Origin: DSVQ01 sp964484765
GTDB lineage: Bacteria; Planctomycetota; Planctomycetia; Planctomycetales; Planctomycetaceae
Length of the DNA stretch: 64,000 nt
Direction of reading: 5' to 3'
Assembly: GCA_964484765.1 (NCBI GenBank)
Contig: CAZAGI010000006.1
Coordinates: forward strand, 94,288-158,287
The notes beneath the pieces are model-generated. The model made no database searches. It worked only from the letters and a program-made list of their open reading frames with translations, and was not told the origin of the DNA. Positions 51,418-61,183 of the stretch are shown in pieces. How positions within the stretch are numbered: the first letter of the stretch is position 1; the number at the start of each line of letters is the position of its first letter. Position numbers and translations under genes: made by a program.

Positions 51418-54400
51418 ATGAGCACAAACAAAACTTGTCCCGCATGCGGAACCGAATTACCGCCAGATGCCCCGGCTGGCGTGTGTCCGAGATGCCTGCT
51501 CAAGGCCGGTATGGATGCCTCCGACGGGGACATTTCCGACCAGCCGACACTGCTTCCTGTCAATCAGCCTCCGACCGACGCCCCCACAATTCCGCCCACT
51601 GAACCGAGTGACAAGCGCACGGCTTCGGCTCCCCCAATCGGCACGAAACTCAAGTACTTTGGCGATTACGAGTTGCTGGAAGAGATTGCCCGCGGCGGCA
51701 TGGGCGTCGTCTACAAAGCGCGACAGGTCAAGCTGAATCGCCCAGTGGCGCTCAAAATGATCCTCGCCGGCCAGTTTGCCAGTGACGCGGACGTGCAGCG
51801 TTTTCACACGGAAGCGGAATCGGCGGCGCAACTGGATCATCCGGGCATCGTGCCGGTATTCGAAGTCGGCGAGCACGAAGGGCACCATTACTTCTCCATG
51901 GGCCTGGTGGACGGTGATTCGCTGGCGGCACAAATCGCTGACGGACCGTTGCCGCCGAAGAAAGCGGCCGAATTTGCGCGCCGAGTTGCTGAAGCAATTC
52001 AGTACGCCCACGACAAAGGGGTCATCCACCGCGATCTGAAACCCGCCAACGTCCTGATCGATCGAGACGAGCAGCCGCGTGTCACGGACTTTGGCTTGGC
52101 CAAGAAAGTTCAAGGCGACAGCAATCTGACGGGCACGGGCCAGATCCTCGGCACGCCCAGTTACATGCCGCCGGAACAGGCAGCGGGACGAATCAGCGAG
52201 GTCCGCGAAACGGCCGACGTCTATTCATTGGGCGCGATACTCTATGCGACGTTGACGGGGCGACCGCCCTTCCAGGCCGACAACCCGCTCGACACGGTGA
52301 TGCAAGTCATCGAACGAGACCCCGTGTGTCCGCGCACGCTGAACCCCGCGGTGCCGCTCGATCTAGAGACGATCTGCCTGAAGTGCCTGGAGAAGGATCG
52401 ACGCAAGCGTTACGGATCGGCTGGCGAACTGGCCGAAGAACTCCGCCGCTACCTCGAAGGTCAACCGATTCTCGCCCGACCCGTCGGTCGAGTAGAACGC
52501 GGGTGGCGGTGGTGCCGGCGGAACCCGGTGGTGGCTTCGCTGCTGTTCGCCGTCGCCGCGAGTCTGGTCGGGGGCACCATCGTCTCCACAATGTTCGCCA
52601 TCGAAGCACGTGATCGCGCCGAGGGGGAGACAAAAAATCGTGTTGAAGCCGAGAAACAGACCAACATCGCCAACAGCCAACTCAATCGAGCGGAGTGGTT
52701 GCTTTATGCCAATCAGATTGCTTCCGCGATCCGCGAGGGAGAACAGAATCACGCGACTGAAGTCCTTTCTCTGTTGTCACAAACTAAACCCGATCGTCGA
52801 GGATGGGAATACGAGTACCTGCGACAGAAGTTCGCTCAGTCACTGTATGCTTCGATCCCGGCCCACGATGGCAAGGTACTCGCCCTGGCAATCAGTCCCA
52901 TTGGGAAACAGATTGCAAGTGCTGGGCGCGATCAGCGTGTCAGGCTCTGGGATGCTCATAGCGCTCGCGAATTGCACTCCCTTGTCAATGAGGGATTTGT
53001 GACCCATTTGTGCTTCAGTCCCGATGGGAATCTGCTCGCTGGTGTCGCCTCAAGCGGCAAGGTGCGTGTTTGGGAGACTGCCTCCGGTGCCATCCGTCGT
53101 GACATCACCACCAGCGAGCTCGCTGCGCTCGCCGCCACATCTGCCGTGTTCATTTCCGGAAATAAGTCAATCGCGACGACCAACAAGGATGGCACGCTGA
53201 GAGTTTGGGATCTGGTGAGTGGCGAACAAATGGAGTCACTTCCTCTCCCGTCGCCGGCCACAGTGATCCGCGCCGGAATCCATACATTGGCCTGCGGTCT
53301 GCCAGTATCGAATACGCACAGCGAGATTCGTTTGTTCGATGTCGGGCCGTCACTCAAACCAAGTGGTCTGCTGCAGGTCGACGGGCAGGTCACCGACATC
53401 GCAATTGATAGTACGAGCCAGCAATTGGCGATCAGCACGATCAATCGATCCAATACGACTGATGGCAATATCTACGTTCACAGCGCCCTGGCGCTGGCGG
53501 GCGGGCGACCTTCCTTGACGCATCAGATTTCCGTTCGTGCTCGCTCCATTAGATTCAATCGGATTGCTTCTCTGGACTCATCAAGGCCATTGACGACGCG
53601 AATCGCTGCATTAAGAAGCGATGGTGGGTTGAGTGTTGTGGATCCGCAGTCGAGCGCACTCATTGGACAATTTCAGGCCCGATTTGGTCCCGATGATCCG
53701 GTCCTGGTGGATTCCAACGTCGAGGTTCTGCTGGGGGGGACAGAGGCAGGAGCGATTGAAGTCTGGGTGATGTTTCCAAAGCAAGCCCCGCTGACGTTAC
53801 CCCTTGCAAGCTGGGGATATTCTGTCGCCATGAGCCCAGATGGCGAGCAAGTTGTCTGCGGAGGCAGCAAGTTGGTCACAATCTGGGACGCACGCACGGG
53901 TGAAAAGCTGCGAGAGATTAATGCGCATGAAGGAACGGTTCACTCGGTCCTCTTTCATCCGGTCAAAAATCGAATCCTGAGCGGCAGCTGGGATGGATCG
54001 CTGCGGATGTGGGACGCGACGACGGGGAACAAGCTCTTTCAAGTGTCTGGTGGTACGCGCGGTTACGACAGCTTCGCGCTTTCACCCGCAGGCGATTTGA
54101 TTGCGACCGGAAACGGATACACCACGGAAGTTCAATTGTTTAGCGCGGAGAATGGATCGCCCAGGTCAATCTTGAAGGGGGCTTCAGAGCGAGTGAGTAT
54201 CGTTTCCTTTTCTTCTGATGGGCTGCAACTGGCCAGTGGGGGTGAATCTGGCGAACTCATCCTTTGGGAATTCAGCAAGCCAAACCAGAAGCTTTGGAGC
54301 GCTCGCGTGGGCGAGGGACCCGTTCGGTCAGTCACATCTTTTGGGCCTTACGTCGCCGCTTTGTCGCATTCGGGCAGGATTGTCGCCTGGAATCTCGTAA

Positions 54401-54702
54401 CGGGGGTCGAACTGTTTTCGTTCGAGGAACCGGGGACCTATTGTCTTCGCTATTCGCCGGATGGCCGTCGGCTGGTGGGAGCCGGAAGCAATTCGACAAT
54501 CACGTTTTGGGCCGTGGATACGGGGCAAAAACTCTGCACGATGTCGGGGCACAAAGGTCGAGTCTATTCCCTCGCCTTCAGCCCGGATGGAAAGCGACTG
54601 GCAACCACGGGAGATGCCGGATCAGTCTTCATCCGTGAGTGTGGGAAACCGTTGACGAATAGTGGCAAAGCGCTGGGCACTTACCATCCAGATAATGATT
54701 GA
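51418..54702 (+). CDS. Ser/Thr protein kinase with WD40 repeats
   Basis: 1094 residues. An N-terminal zinc ribbon (Cys7, Cys10, Cys23, Cys26) precedes an intact Hanks-type kinase: glycine loop ARGGMGVVYKA, Lys113 in VALKMI, HRDLKPAN (204-211) and DFG (224-226). A membrane helix follows (about 371-393). The C-terminal half (about 470-1090) carries WD40 repeats (VRLWDAHSARELHSL, LRMWDATTGNKLF, LAFSPDGKRLATTGD), predicted outside the cytoplasm. The domain order is typical of planctomycete sensor kinases. The gene begins 22 bases after the pseudokinase. Confidence 0.95.
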   Translation: MSTNKTCPACGTELPPDAPAGVCPRCLLKAGMDASDGDISDQPTLLPVNQPPTDAPTIPPTEPSDKRTASAPPIGTKLKYFGDYELLEEIARGGMGVVYKARQVKLNRPVALKMILAGQFASDADVQRFHTEAESAAQLDHPGIVPVFEVGEHEGHHYFSMGLVDGDSLAAQIADGPLPPKKAAEFARRVAEAIQYAHDKGVIHRDLKPANVLIDRDEQPRVTDFGLAKKVQGDSNLTGTGQILGTPSYMPPEQAAGRISEVRETADVYSLGAILYATLTGRPPFQADNPLDTVMQVIERDPVCPRTLNPAVPLDLETICLKCLEKDRRKRYGSAGELAEELRRYLEGQPILARPVGRVERGWRWCRRNPVVASLLFAVAASLVGGTIVSTMFAIEARDRAEGETKNRVEAEKQTNIANSQLNRAEWLLYANQIASAIREGEQNHATEVLSLLSQTKPDRRGWEYEYLRQKFAQSLYASIPAHDGKVLALAISPIGKQIASAGRDQRVRLWDAHSARELHSLVNEGFVTHLCFSPDGNLLAGVASSGKVRVWETASGAIRRDITTSELAALAATSAVFISGNKSIATTNKDGTLRVWDLVSGEQMESLPLPSPATVIRAGIHTLACGLPVSNTHSEIRLFDVGPSLKPSGLLQVDGQVTDIAIDSTSQQLAISTINRSNTTDGNIYVHSALALAGGRPSLTHQISVRARSIRFNRIASLDSSRPLTTRIAALRSDGGLSVVDPQSSALIGQFQARFGPDDPVLVDSNVEVLLGGTEAGAIEVWVMFPKQAPLTLPLASWGYSVAMSPDGEQVVCGGSKLVTIWDARTGEKLREINAHEGTVHSVLFHPVKNRILSGSWDGSLRMWDATTGNKLFQVSGGTRGYDSFALSPAGDLIATGNGYTTEVQLFSAENGSPRSILKGASERVSIVSFSSDGLQLASGGESGELILWEFSKPNQKLWSARVGEGPVRSVTSFGPYVAALSHSGRIVAWNLVTGVELFSFEEPGTYCLRYSPDGRRLVGAGSNSTITFWAVDTGQKLCTMSGHKGRVYSLAFSPDGKRLATTGDAGSVFIRECGKPLTNSGKALGTYHPDND

Positions 54703-54719
54703 TAATCGGAGACATGACC

Positions 54720-56543
54720 ATGAATCGCAGTCTCTTCTTGATCATTCTTTTGGGCGTACTCGTGGGCTGTAGCGTTACGTCGGTACCGGACGCACCTGAT
54801 GCGAAGGCGTCAAAAGCCTCGACACCTGAAAAAGGGTCGGCGGCGCTCTCTTCTTCAGTGTCGTCGTCCCACGTCGTCGCCACGATTCTGGGACAGCCCG
54901 TCAAGAGGAGCGACTGCGTCGGTCGCAGTGCGGGCATCGGATCGGAAGAGGTCGGTATTTACGCGGTGGTCTTTCGTTTGTTGATGGACGATTTCAGCAA
55001 ATCGCAATCCGTAAGCCTTACAGACGAGGAGATCGACGCTTTCTGGAAGGCACTGCGGGCCGGAGCGGAGCGGGCAAATTCCGGACAACCGACGATTGAG
55101 CCGGCATTCGACGAAACAGCCGTTCGCATGCGGTTGACGCAGGCTCAAGAGAAATTGAAAGCGGCCGATTTACCCCTGCTCGACCGAATCACCCTCCAGT
55201 CGCAAGTCACGGGTTTAGAACGGGCCTTGGAACTGAAATCGCCGGCGGCAATGACGGCGTATGAGCATCTCCTCCCGCTTCGTCTCGAAGCGGCACTCTA
55301 CAAGAAATACGGCGGCAAAGTGGTGGCGCGTCAAATCAGCATGCACGCGTCGGGTGCTTATCTCAAACTGGCCGAGGAGGCGCAGGCGAACGGCAAGCTG
55401 GTCTTTCACGATGAGGCTCTCAAGCAGGCCTTCTGGAAGCGGTTGAACGACGACCTCGCGAACACCGAAGTCCCACCAGAGCGAGTCGACTTCAGCCTGC
55501 CTGTGTGGATGCAGGGCTTGGCCCATTTGCCTCCCAACTCCACGACGGCGAACACGTCGCCGACTGCAACGCCCACCGGAGCGACGACGAACGGGCCGGT
55601 CGGCGATCCCGGCATCCTGAAGCATTTCACCGGCGTGTGGAGCACCATCAGCGAGGTCAAACTGAGCGAGTCGCCCAGCGGCGGCAAGTTCACCGTGAAA
55701 GAGGTGACTGAGCCCGTCTTGAAGGGGCGCATGATCCTAGGTCACGAACAGAGCGCTCCCGACGGTCGCAAATCGCTCTGGCTGATGGGCTGGGATGCGC
55801 AGCGGAATGTCGCGCCGTTCTGGCTGTTCGACACCAGCGGTCTCCTGGGCGCCCAGTGGGAATCAAAGTGGGACGCTGCCTCCAGCACGGCAACCGGTCG
55901 ATCGGTCTCGTTGCCGTCCGGTTGGACCAGCCAAGGGACGAACCGGTTTACGGATCGGAATACGAACCTCGTCGACATCTGGATCAAGGACGACATGGGG
56001 AAACTCGTATTTGACGCTCATGCCGAGAAAGAACGTCAGCCGGACGAGACCGCGGCGGCGGTGTTGGCCGAGTGGTCTCAATCGGTCCGCGAGCCCGATC
56101 GGCCCGGCGAGTTGCAGGTGCTCGACGAGTTGATCGGCACCTGGGATGCCGTCACCGTTGCCCGACCGGCCGAATGGACGCCTCAGGAAACGCGCATGAC
56201 AAGCGTCGTCACTCGGAAATGGATCCTCAACGAACGTGTGGTCCTCGATCTCTCGACACACGCCAACGGCGACGAAAGCCTGTCGCTTTTTGGCGTGGAT
56301 TCCCAGAGTCGCGAATATCGCACGTGGTGGTTTAATTCCGAGGGCCATCGCAATTCGACGCGCGGCACCTGGGACGCCGCCACGCGGACGTTCTCGTTCC
56401 GCACCGAGCCGGACGAGGGCCGAGTAACTCGCAGCACGGTCCGGCTCATCAGTCCTGACAAGCACGAGTGGCAAATCAAGGTGACCGATACGGCCGGCAA
56501 GGTCTACTTCGATTCCACGATCACGGTCACTCGTCGTCAGTAG
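54720..56543 (+). CDS. Lipoprotein with two DUF1579-like domains
   Basis: 607 residues from the ATG at 54720, which has CGGAGA seven bases upstream (an ATG at 54714 is too close). Lipobox LVGCS ends a short leader. The N-terminal part (about 45-250) is helical and recalls the SurA chaperone N-terminus. The C-terminal part (about 295-607) has two DUF1579-like units, each with the phrases LMGWDAQRN or LFGVDSQSR and GTWDAATRTFSF. It begins 17 bases after the kinase gene, so it is probably in the same operon. Function is unknown. Confidence 0.8.
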   Translation: MNRSLFLIILLGVLVGCSVTSVPDAPDAKASKASTPEKGSAALSSSVSSSHVVATILGQPVKRSDCVGRSAGIGSEEVGIYAVVFRLLMDDFSKSQSVSLTDEEIDAFWKALRAGAERANSGQPTIEPAFDETAVRMRLTQAQEKLKAADLPLLDRITLQSQVTGLERALELKSPAAMTAYEHLLPLRLEAALYKKYGGKVVARQISMHASGAYLKLAEEAQANGKLVFHDEALKQAFWKRLNDDLANTEVPPERVDFSLPVWMQGLAHLPPNSTTANTSPTATPTGATTNGPVGDPGILKHFTGVWSTISEVKLSESPSGGKFTVKEVTEPVLKGRMILGHEQSAPDGRKSLWLMGWDAQRNVAPFWLFDTSGLLGAQWESKWDAASSTATGRSVSLPSGWTSQGTNRFTDRNTNLVDIWIKDDMGKLVFDAHAEKERQPDETAAAVLAEWSQSVREPDRPGELQVLDELIGTWDAVTVARPAEWTPQETRMTSVVTRKWILNERVVLDLSTHANGDESLSLFGVDSQSREYRTWWFNSEGHRNSTRGTWDAATRTFSFRTEPDEGRVTRSTVRLISPDKHEWQIKVTDTAGKVYFDSTITVTRRQ

Positions 56544-56727
56544 ACCACTACGGCCAATTCAACTTACGAGAGGCAACCTGACGGTGGAGCGGAGATTACG
56601 TGGACTGGCGAAGTCGTCAGAAACCCCGCCCGCCATCAACCGCGAACGACCGCTCGTCGGACATCGATGCCCAGCCGTCGATGAATGATTTTCCCGATTC
56701 GAAATCGCCACTGAAAGGACCGATCAC

Positions 56728-57765
56728 ATGAGAACACTCGCCATCGTGGTTGTCGTACTCGTTAGCAGTGACAGCCTGTTTGGGCAACAGCCACGCGAAA
56801 AGCCAAAGGAGCTCGAGACGCTCGGTCAGAACATCGGCTACTGGACCACGGATGTCACGAGCCGCCCGGCGGTCTGGACGCCGCAGGAGATCAAGTACCG
56901 CTGTTCGAGCCAGGCTGAATTCGTCTTGAACGACTGGTTCGTGAAGCACATTGAGGTGAATCACATCGTCGGTGAACCCGAAGCGGTCGGGAAGTCAATC
57001 TGGTTCCAATCCTTCGATACAGCGTCGGCGAAGTACATCACCTGGGCTTTTCAGTCGACTGGAAACATCGCCCATTCCACCGGCACCTGGGACGCAGCCA
57101 CCCGGACGCTCCATCATTCTGAGGTTGAGCCTCCGCAGGGTACGACGTCGAAGTTCACCGAGACCTACCCGAGCCCCGACTCGATCCGCGGTTCCATCGC
57201 CTTCGCCGATGATAACGGTCGGACGATGTTCGACATGGTTTGGACTCGGAAGCGGCAAGCGGGCATCGCCGGAAAGCCGCTGGCGGAACAGTGGGCCGCG
57301 ATCGGCACGCCGATCCAGCCGATCCCCGATGAAGTCAAGAAGTTAGAGATGTTCGTCGGCACGCGCGACGTGGAATTCATCCAACGGCCGTCGCTCACAG
57401 TGCCGCAGGGGAGTACAGCAAAAGGAACGATGTCCGGCCGCTGGATTCTCGACGGTCGTTTCCTGATGGGTGAAACGAAACTGCCCACGTTTCAGTCGCT
57501 GTGGGTTATGGGCTACGACACGAACAAAAAGGCGTTTCGCTACGTGCTCTTCGGCAGCAATGGACGCATCGACGAGAACATCGGCCAGTGGAACGAAGCC
57601 GAGCGCGTGTTCGACTGGAAGCTGGTCAACGGCCCACCGGAGCTGACCCGCACGTCAACCACACGTCGGCTGGATGGCGGCCGCGTGGAGTCCCACATCC
57701 TGGCGAAGACGCGAGACGGGCAGACCCAAATGGACCTGACGATCAAAGCCACTCCGCGACAGTGA
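56728..57765 (+). CDS. Secreted DUF1579-like protein, two domains
   Basis: 345 residues. The signal peptide MRTLAIVVVVLVSSDSLFGQ is followed by two DUF1579-like domains: one with SIWFQSFDTASAKYITWAF and GTWDAATRTLHHSE (about 30-170) and one with LWVMGYDTNKKAFRYVLFG (about 200-345). GAAAGGA precedes the ATG. It lies 184 bases after the DUF1579-like lipoprotein. DUF1579 proteins have a lipocalin-like beta-barrel; binding of a hydrophobic ligand is a plausible role but unproven. Confidence 0.82.
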   Translation: MRTLAIVVVVLVSSDSLFGQQPREKPKELETLGQNIGYWTTDVTSRPAVWTPQEIKYRCSSQAEFVLNDWFVKHIEVNHIVGEPEAVGKSIWFQSFDTASAKYITWAFQSTGNIAHSTGTWDAATRTLHHSEVEPPQGTTSKFTETYPSPDSIRGSIAFADDNGRTMFDMVWTRKRQAGIAGKPLAEQWAAIGTPIQPIPDEVKKLEMFVGTRDVEFIQRPSLTVPQGSTAKGTMSGRWILDGRFLMGETKLPTFQSLWVMGYDTNKKAFRYVLFGSNGRIDENIGQWNEAERVFDWKLVNGPPELTRTSTTRRLDGGRVESHILAKTRDGQTQMDLTIKATPRQ

Positions 57766-57890
57766 CTCGGCCGCTGGAAACACGGCGGCGCAGAGAGGGC
57801 AGGCGAATCACAACTCTGTGCCTCTGGGCCTTAAGCTCAAGACTATCGGCATCAACCACTGATCACACTTCAATACAACGGAGCATCGAG

Positions 57891-58424
57891 ATGCGAACGA
57901 TTTCTCTCCTGATCTCGGCTCTGACCGTAGCTCTCAGTTCTCAGGCAACGCACGGCGACGACATTCCGAAGCGCTCCGCGGAGCTGCAGGTCCTCGACCG
58001 CTTTGTGGGCACTTGGGATTTCGACGTGACCAGCACACCCGCCAGTGGCCAGGCGGTCACGGGAAAAACTTCCGAAACGCGGACATGGACGCTCGGCGGC
58101 ACGTTCGTCCAATTCGAGAATGCGAAGACCGAGAAACCCGACGAGCCCGAGTTTCAGATGCTCGTGACTTACGACCCGGCCACCAAGACCTACCCCGGCT
58201 TTCTGATGTCCGGCCCCAGTCGCTCGCTCGTCACCGGCACTTGGGATCCAGCCAGGCAAACGATGACCTTTCGCGGCAAGTCCACTGACGACGGCGGGAT
58301 CAAATTCGAGTACGCGAGTCGCTTCATCGAAGACGAACACTGCGAGTCGACTGGTGTGATCCGCAGTGCCACCGGCGAATTGATCGTGAAGCAGATTCAG
58401 AAGCAAACGCGCCGCAGGAAGTGA
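57891..58424 (+). CDS. Secreted single-domain DUF1579 protein
   Basis: 177 residues from the ATG at 57891 (GGAG seven bases upstream). The signal peptide MRTISLLISALTVALSSQATHG precedes one canonical DUF1579 domain: ELQVLDRFVGTWDFDVTS, MLVTYDPATKTYPGFLMSG and the closing GELIVKQIQKQTRR. It is the third consecutive gene with this fold in the island; shared phrases (GTWD) suggest tandem duplication. Confidence 0.86.
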   Translation: MRTISLLISALTVALSSQATHGDDIPKRSAELQVLDRFVGTWDFDVTSTPASGQAVTGKTSETRTWTLGGTFVQFENAKTEKPDEPEFQMLVTYDPATKTYPGFLMSGPSRSLVTGTWDPARQTMTFRGKSTDDGGIKFEYASRFIEDEHCESTGVIRSATGELIVKQIQKQTRRRK

Positions 58425-58494
58425 ATTCCGTTTGAACGAAGACGCCTAAGGGATTGCTTCACACACATGAGAATCTGGATAGGAGCGGGCCTGC

Positions 58495-58620
58495 ATGTTC
58501 GATCAGAGACTGCTCTTCAAGGTGATGCTTTCTTCGTTGGGAGTGACAGCTGTCCTCGGTGTGACTGCCGTCCTCACCGCCAGTTTCGACGTGGTTGGTC
58601 GGGTGCCACCGTCGACGTAG
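58495..58620 (+). pseudogene. Decayed or truncated small membrane-protein gene
   Basis: 41 codons beginning with an ATG preceded by GGAG, encoding a hydrophobic helix (LLFKVMLSSLGVTAVLGVTA) and ending abruptly after a Pro/Ser-rich tail at TAG. Immediately past the stop another frame continues with plausible sequence (DLMARFYSP), which suggests a frameshift that truncated a longer gene. Known planctomycete membrane proteins begin in a similar way, from memory. The rest of the gap to 58831 has nothing else I recognise. Confidence 0.45.
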
Positions 58621-58831
58621 ACCGAGACTTGATGGCGCGGTTCTACAGTCCATCGAGGACGGTAATCGCTTGGCGATAATTGAGCTGCTACCATTGATTG
58701 ACACTGAGCATTGCTGCAATAAGCAATGGACACTATCTGAGTCCGCCACCAACTCGAGGCAGCAGCAACGATCTGTTCCAATGCTCCAGCCCAATCAAGG
58801 CACGCGTCGCTGGCGCTTTAGCGTTTGTCGA

Positions 58832-59524
58832 CTATTTTAAATGCAACAGCTTGATGTTCTTGTACCAGCAGTCGCTGCCGTGGTCTTGCAGGCCGATGTA
58901 GCTCTTTCGGGGATGCACTTTGTAGGCGACATCGAATTTGTGAGCGGAACCATCGGGGCGTTTGTTCGGTTCCGGCCATTCGTCCAGATTCATCGTCGAT
59001 ACGGTCTCGCCATTGATTTCGACGGTGATGCGTCCGCGATGCGATGTGATGACGGCATGGTTCCATTCGCCAGCAGGTTTCATCGCGTTTTTGGTCGGTT
59101 TCACGAGATCGTAAATCGCACCGGTATCGTGAAAGCCCGCCGTGGTCGTATCGTCGATGGCGATCTCGATGCCGTTAAAGCCAACGTCCTTACCCGGTCG
59201 CGGCTGCAAGGGAAACGTGTGGATGAAGAGGCCGCTGTTACACTTCGGGCTGATTTTGAAGTCGAGTGCCAGTCGGTAGTTTTCCCAGGCTTTTTCGTGC
59301 ACCAGCATGTAATCGCACGGATGCGGATTCAAACTGCCGTTCTGAACGTACGAGTCCGGCAGCGGTTTTTCCTTGGGCGACATCCACCCGGTCGTGGATT
59401 TTCCATCGAACAGTAACACCCAACCTTCGGTTCGTTCGGCATCGGTGAGCACATTATCCGCCGACCACGCCGGCGTGATTGTGGTCAGTGCCAGCGCGGT
59501 GAACCACAGCCAACGATAGGTCAT
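58832..59524 (-). CDS. DUF1080 (3-keto-disaccharide hydrolase-like) secreted protein
   Basis: 230 residues from the ATG at 59524, which overlaps the stop of the upstream gene by four bases (ATGA). A signal peptide (about 1-21) is followed by a concanavalin-like DUF1080 domain: GWVLLFDGKSTTGW near its start, LDFKISPKCNSGLFI and NGIEIAIDD. Members occur with sugar-metabolism oxidoreductases and are predicted to bind or cleave glycans, including 3-keto disaccharides. It is co-translated with the Gfo/Idh/MocA gene. Confidence 0.9.
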   Translation of the reverse strand: MTYRWLWFTALALTTITPAWSADNVLTDAERTEGWVLLFDGKSTTGWMSPKEKPLPDSYVQNGSLNPHPCDYMLVHEKAWENYRLALDFKISPKCNSGLFIHTFPLQPRPGKDVGFNGIEIAIDDTTTAGFHDTGAIYDLVKPTKNAMKPAGEWNHAVITSHRGRITVEINGETVSTMNLDEWPEPNKRPDGSAHKFDVAYKVHPRKSYIGLQDHGSDCWYKNIKLLHLK

Positions 59525-60897
59525 AACGTCCATCCTTTGCGGTACTCGGTGTGAATGAACTGGTTGATTTCCGCGTTGTTGGTGACCCGCAGTCCGGAAC
59601 TGTCCCAGGCCAGCCGCGTCCCCGGAGACCGCAAAGCCAAGACCCCGAGCAACACCACTTCTGTCAGTGGTCCAGCCGTGTTGAAGTTGGCGGCGGGAGT
59701 CGGCCCCCCTTTGCAGGCTTGCACCCATTCTTCGTAATGACCCGGTGAGCGAACGATGGTTTTCGGCACCTGTTGTGCGGCTTCTCGCAGCGATTCCGGC
59801 AACAGTTGTGGCATCCCACCATGCGACGAGTGGTACATCTTTCCCTTGCTGCCAATGTAAAGGACGCCGTTATCCGGCAGTTGCCGCCCGGCGGGCATTT
59901 CCGGCGGCGTGGGTGGCATTAGCCCGCCATCCAACCATGTCATCCGTACGGGCGGCAGGTTTCCGCGTGCCGGAAAATCGAAATAGATCATCGCCGCGAC
60001 GGGGAACGTCTCCGTGTTGATCTGATTTTTATCGAGCACGGTTCCGTCGTGAGTGACGCGGGCTTCGACAGATGTCGGAGTTCCGAGATTCAGCGCCCAC
60101 ACGGGGTGATCGATGATGTGACAACCCATGTCACCTAGCGCGCCGGTGCCGAAGTCCCACCAGCCGCGCCATCCCACAGGAGCATACGCCGGGTTGTAAG
60201 GTCGTTCGCGAATCGGACCGAGCCAGAGATTCCAATCGAGAGTAGTCGGAGTCGGTGTTGCATCTTGCGGACGACCGACGCCCTGTTTCCAATGTCGACC
60301 GGCGCGATCGGACCAGACGTAAACCTCGCGGACTTCGCCAATGATCCCCGCTTGAATCCATTCGTTCGTCAGCCGCGCCCCTTCGGAGGCATGTCCCTGG
60401 TGCCCCATCGAGGTCGCCACGTTTGCGGCCTTCGCCGCTTTGGTCAACTCGCGGCATTCATGGAGTGTGTGCGTGAGCGGTTTCTGACAGTAAACATGCT
60501 TGCCGGCACGGATGGCGGCCATCGAGGCGACGGCGTGGATATGGTCGGGGGTGCCGACGGTGACCGCGTCGATATTCGCGGCTTCCTTGTCGAGCATTTC
60601 CCGAAAATCACGATAACGCCGGGCCTTCGGAAAATTCTGGTACGAACCGGCAGCGCGGAGGTCATCCACATCGCAGAGGGCCACGATGTCACAACCTAAT
60701 CGGGAGACAGTGGCGATATCACCACCACCCATGCCCCCCGCACCAATGCCGGCAATGCGGACCCGCTCACTCGGCGGTGTTTGTCCCACCCCGCCGAGCA
60801 CATGCCGCGGGACAATCATCGCTCCGAATGACGCCCCGATGGCCGTCTGCAGAAAGTTCCGCCGCGTCGGTTTTCGCCGCGCATGATGATTGGTCAT
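59521..60897 (-). CDS. Tat-exported Gfo/Idh/MocA oxidoreductase
   Basis: 458 residues from the ATG at 60897, preceded by GGGGGAG. The N-terminus has a twin-arginine signal (TRRNFLQ), so it is exported folded with its cofactor. The NAD(P)-binding motif is GIGAGGMGGGD near residue 50, and the conserved EKP-type motif appears as CQKPLTHT. The C-terminal domain follows the family pattern. These enzymes oxidise or epimerise sugars and inositols. It partners with the DUF1080 protein through the ATGA overlap, a frequent planctomycete pairing. Confidence 0.93.
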   Translation of the reverse strand: MTNHHARRKPTRRNFLQTAIGASFGAMIVPRHVLGGVGQTPPSERVRIAGIGAGGMGGGDIATVSRLGCDIVALCDVDDLRAAGSYQNFPKARRYRDFREMLDKEAANIDAVTVGTPDHIHAVASMAAIRAGKHVYCQKPLTHTLHECRELTKAAKAANVATSMGHQGHASEGARLTNEWIQAGIIGEVREVYVWSDRAGRHWKQGVGRPQDATPTPTTLDWNLWLGPIRERPYNPAYAPVGWRGWWDFGTGALGDMGCHIIDHPVWALNLGTPTSVEARVTHDGTVLDKNQINTETFPVAAMIYFDFPARGNLPPVRMTWLDGGLMPPTPPEMPAGRQLPDNGVLYIGSKGKMYHSSHGGMPQLLPESLREAAQQVPKTIVRSPGHYEEWVQACKGGPTPAANFNTAGPLTEVVLLGVLALRSPGTRLAWDSSGLRVTNNAEINQFIHTEYRKGWTL

Positions 60898-60978
60898 GTC
60901 TCCCCCGCGCAAGGTGCCTCACAATCACATGAGCGAAATCATATGCGATTGACGTGGCAACGTCGAACCCGAAGCGAA

Positions 60979-61018
60979 GTGACGGTTTACCCTGCTGAGT
61001 AGCAGGGTAAACCGTCAC
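60979..61018. repeat. Perfect 18-bp palindromic hairpin
   Basis: GTGACGGTTTACCCTGCT (60979-60996) is exactly complementary to AGCAGGGTAAACCGTCAC (61001-61018) with a 4-base GAGT loop. It lies between two divergent genes, so it is not placed to terminate either; a REP-like element or protein-binding site is possible. Confidence 0.8.
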
Positions 61019-61183
61019 GCCTTTGAATATTGATCGAAACTCGGCATTCTGAAATCCAGCGGCTTCCCTCACCGGGAAAACCATCGACACAGAAACCTTG
61101 AGCGAGCGATTCCACCATCACCCTATCGTCTGATGCGGTCCATGACCGCTCTCACGGCACGCACACTTTCGAGGACTTACCGT

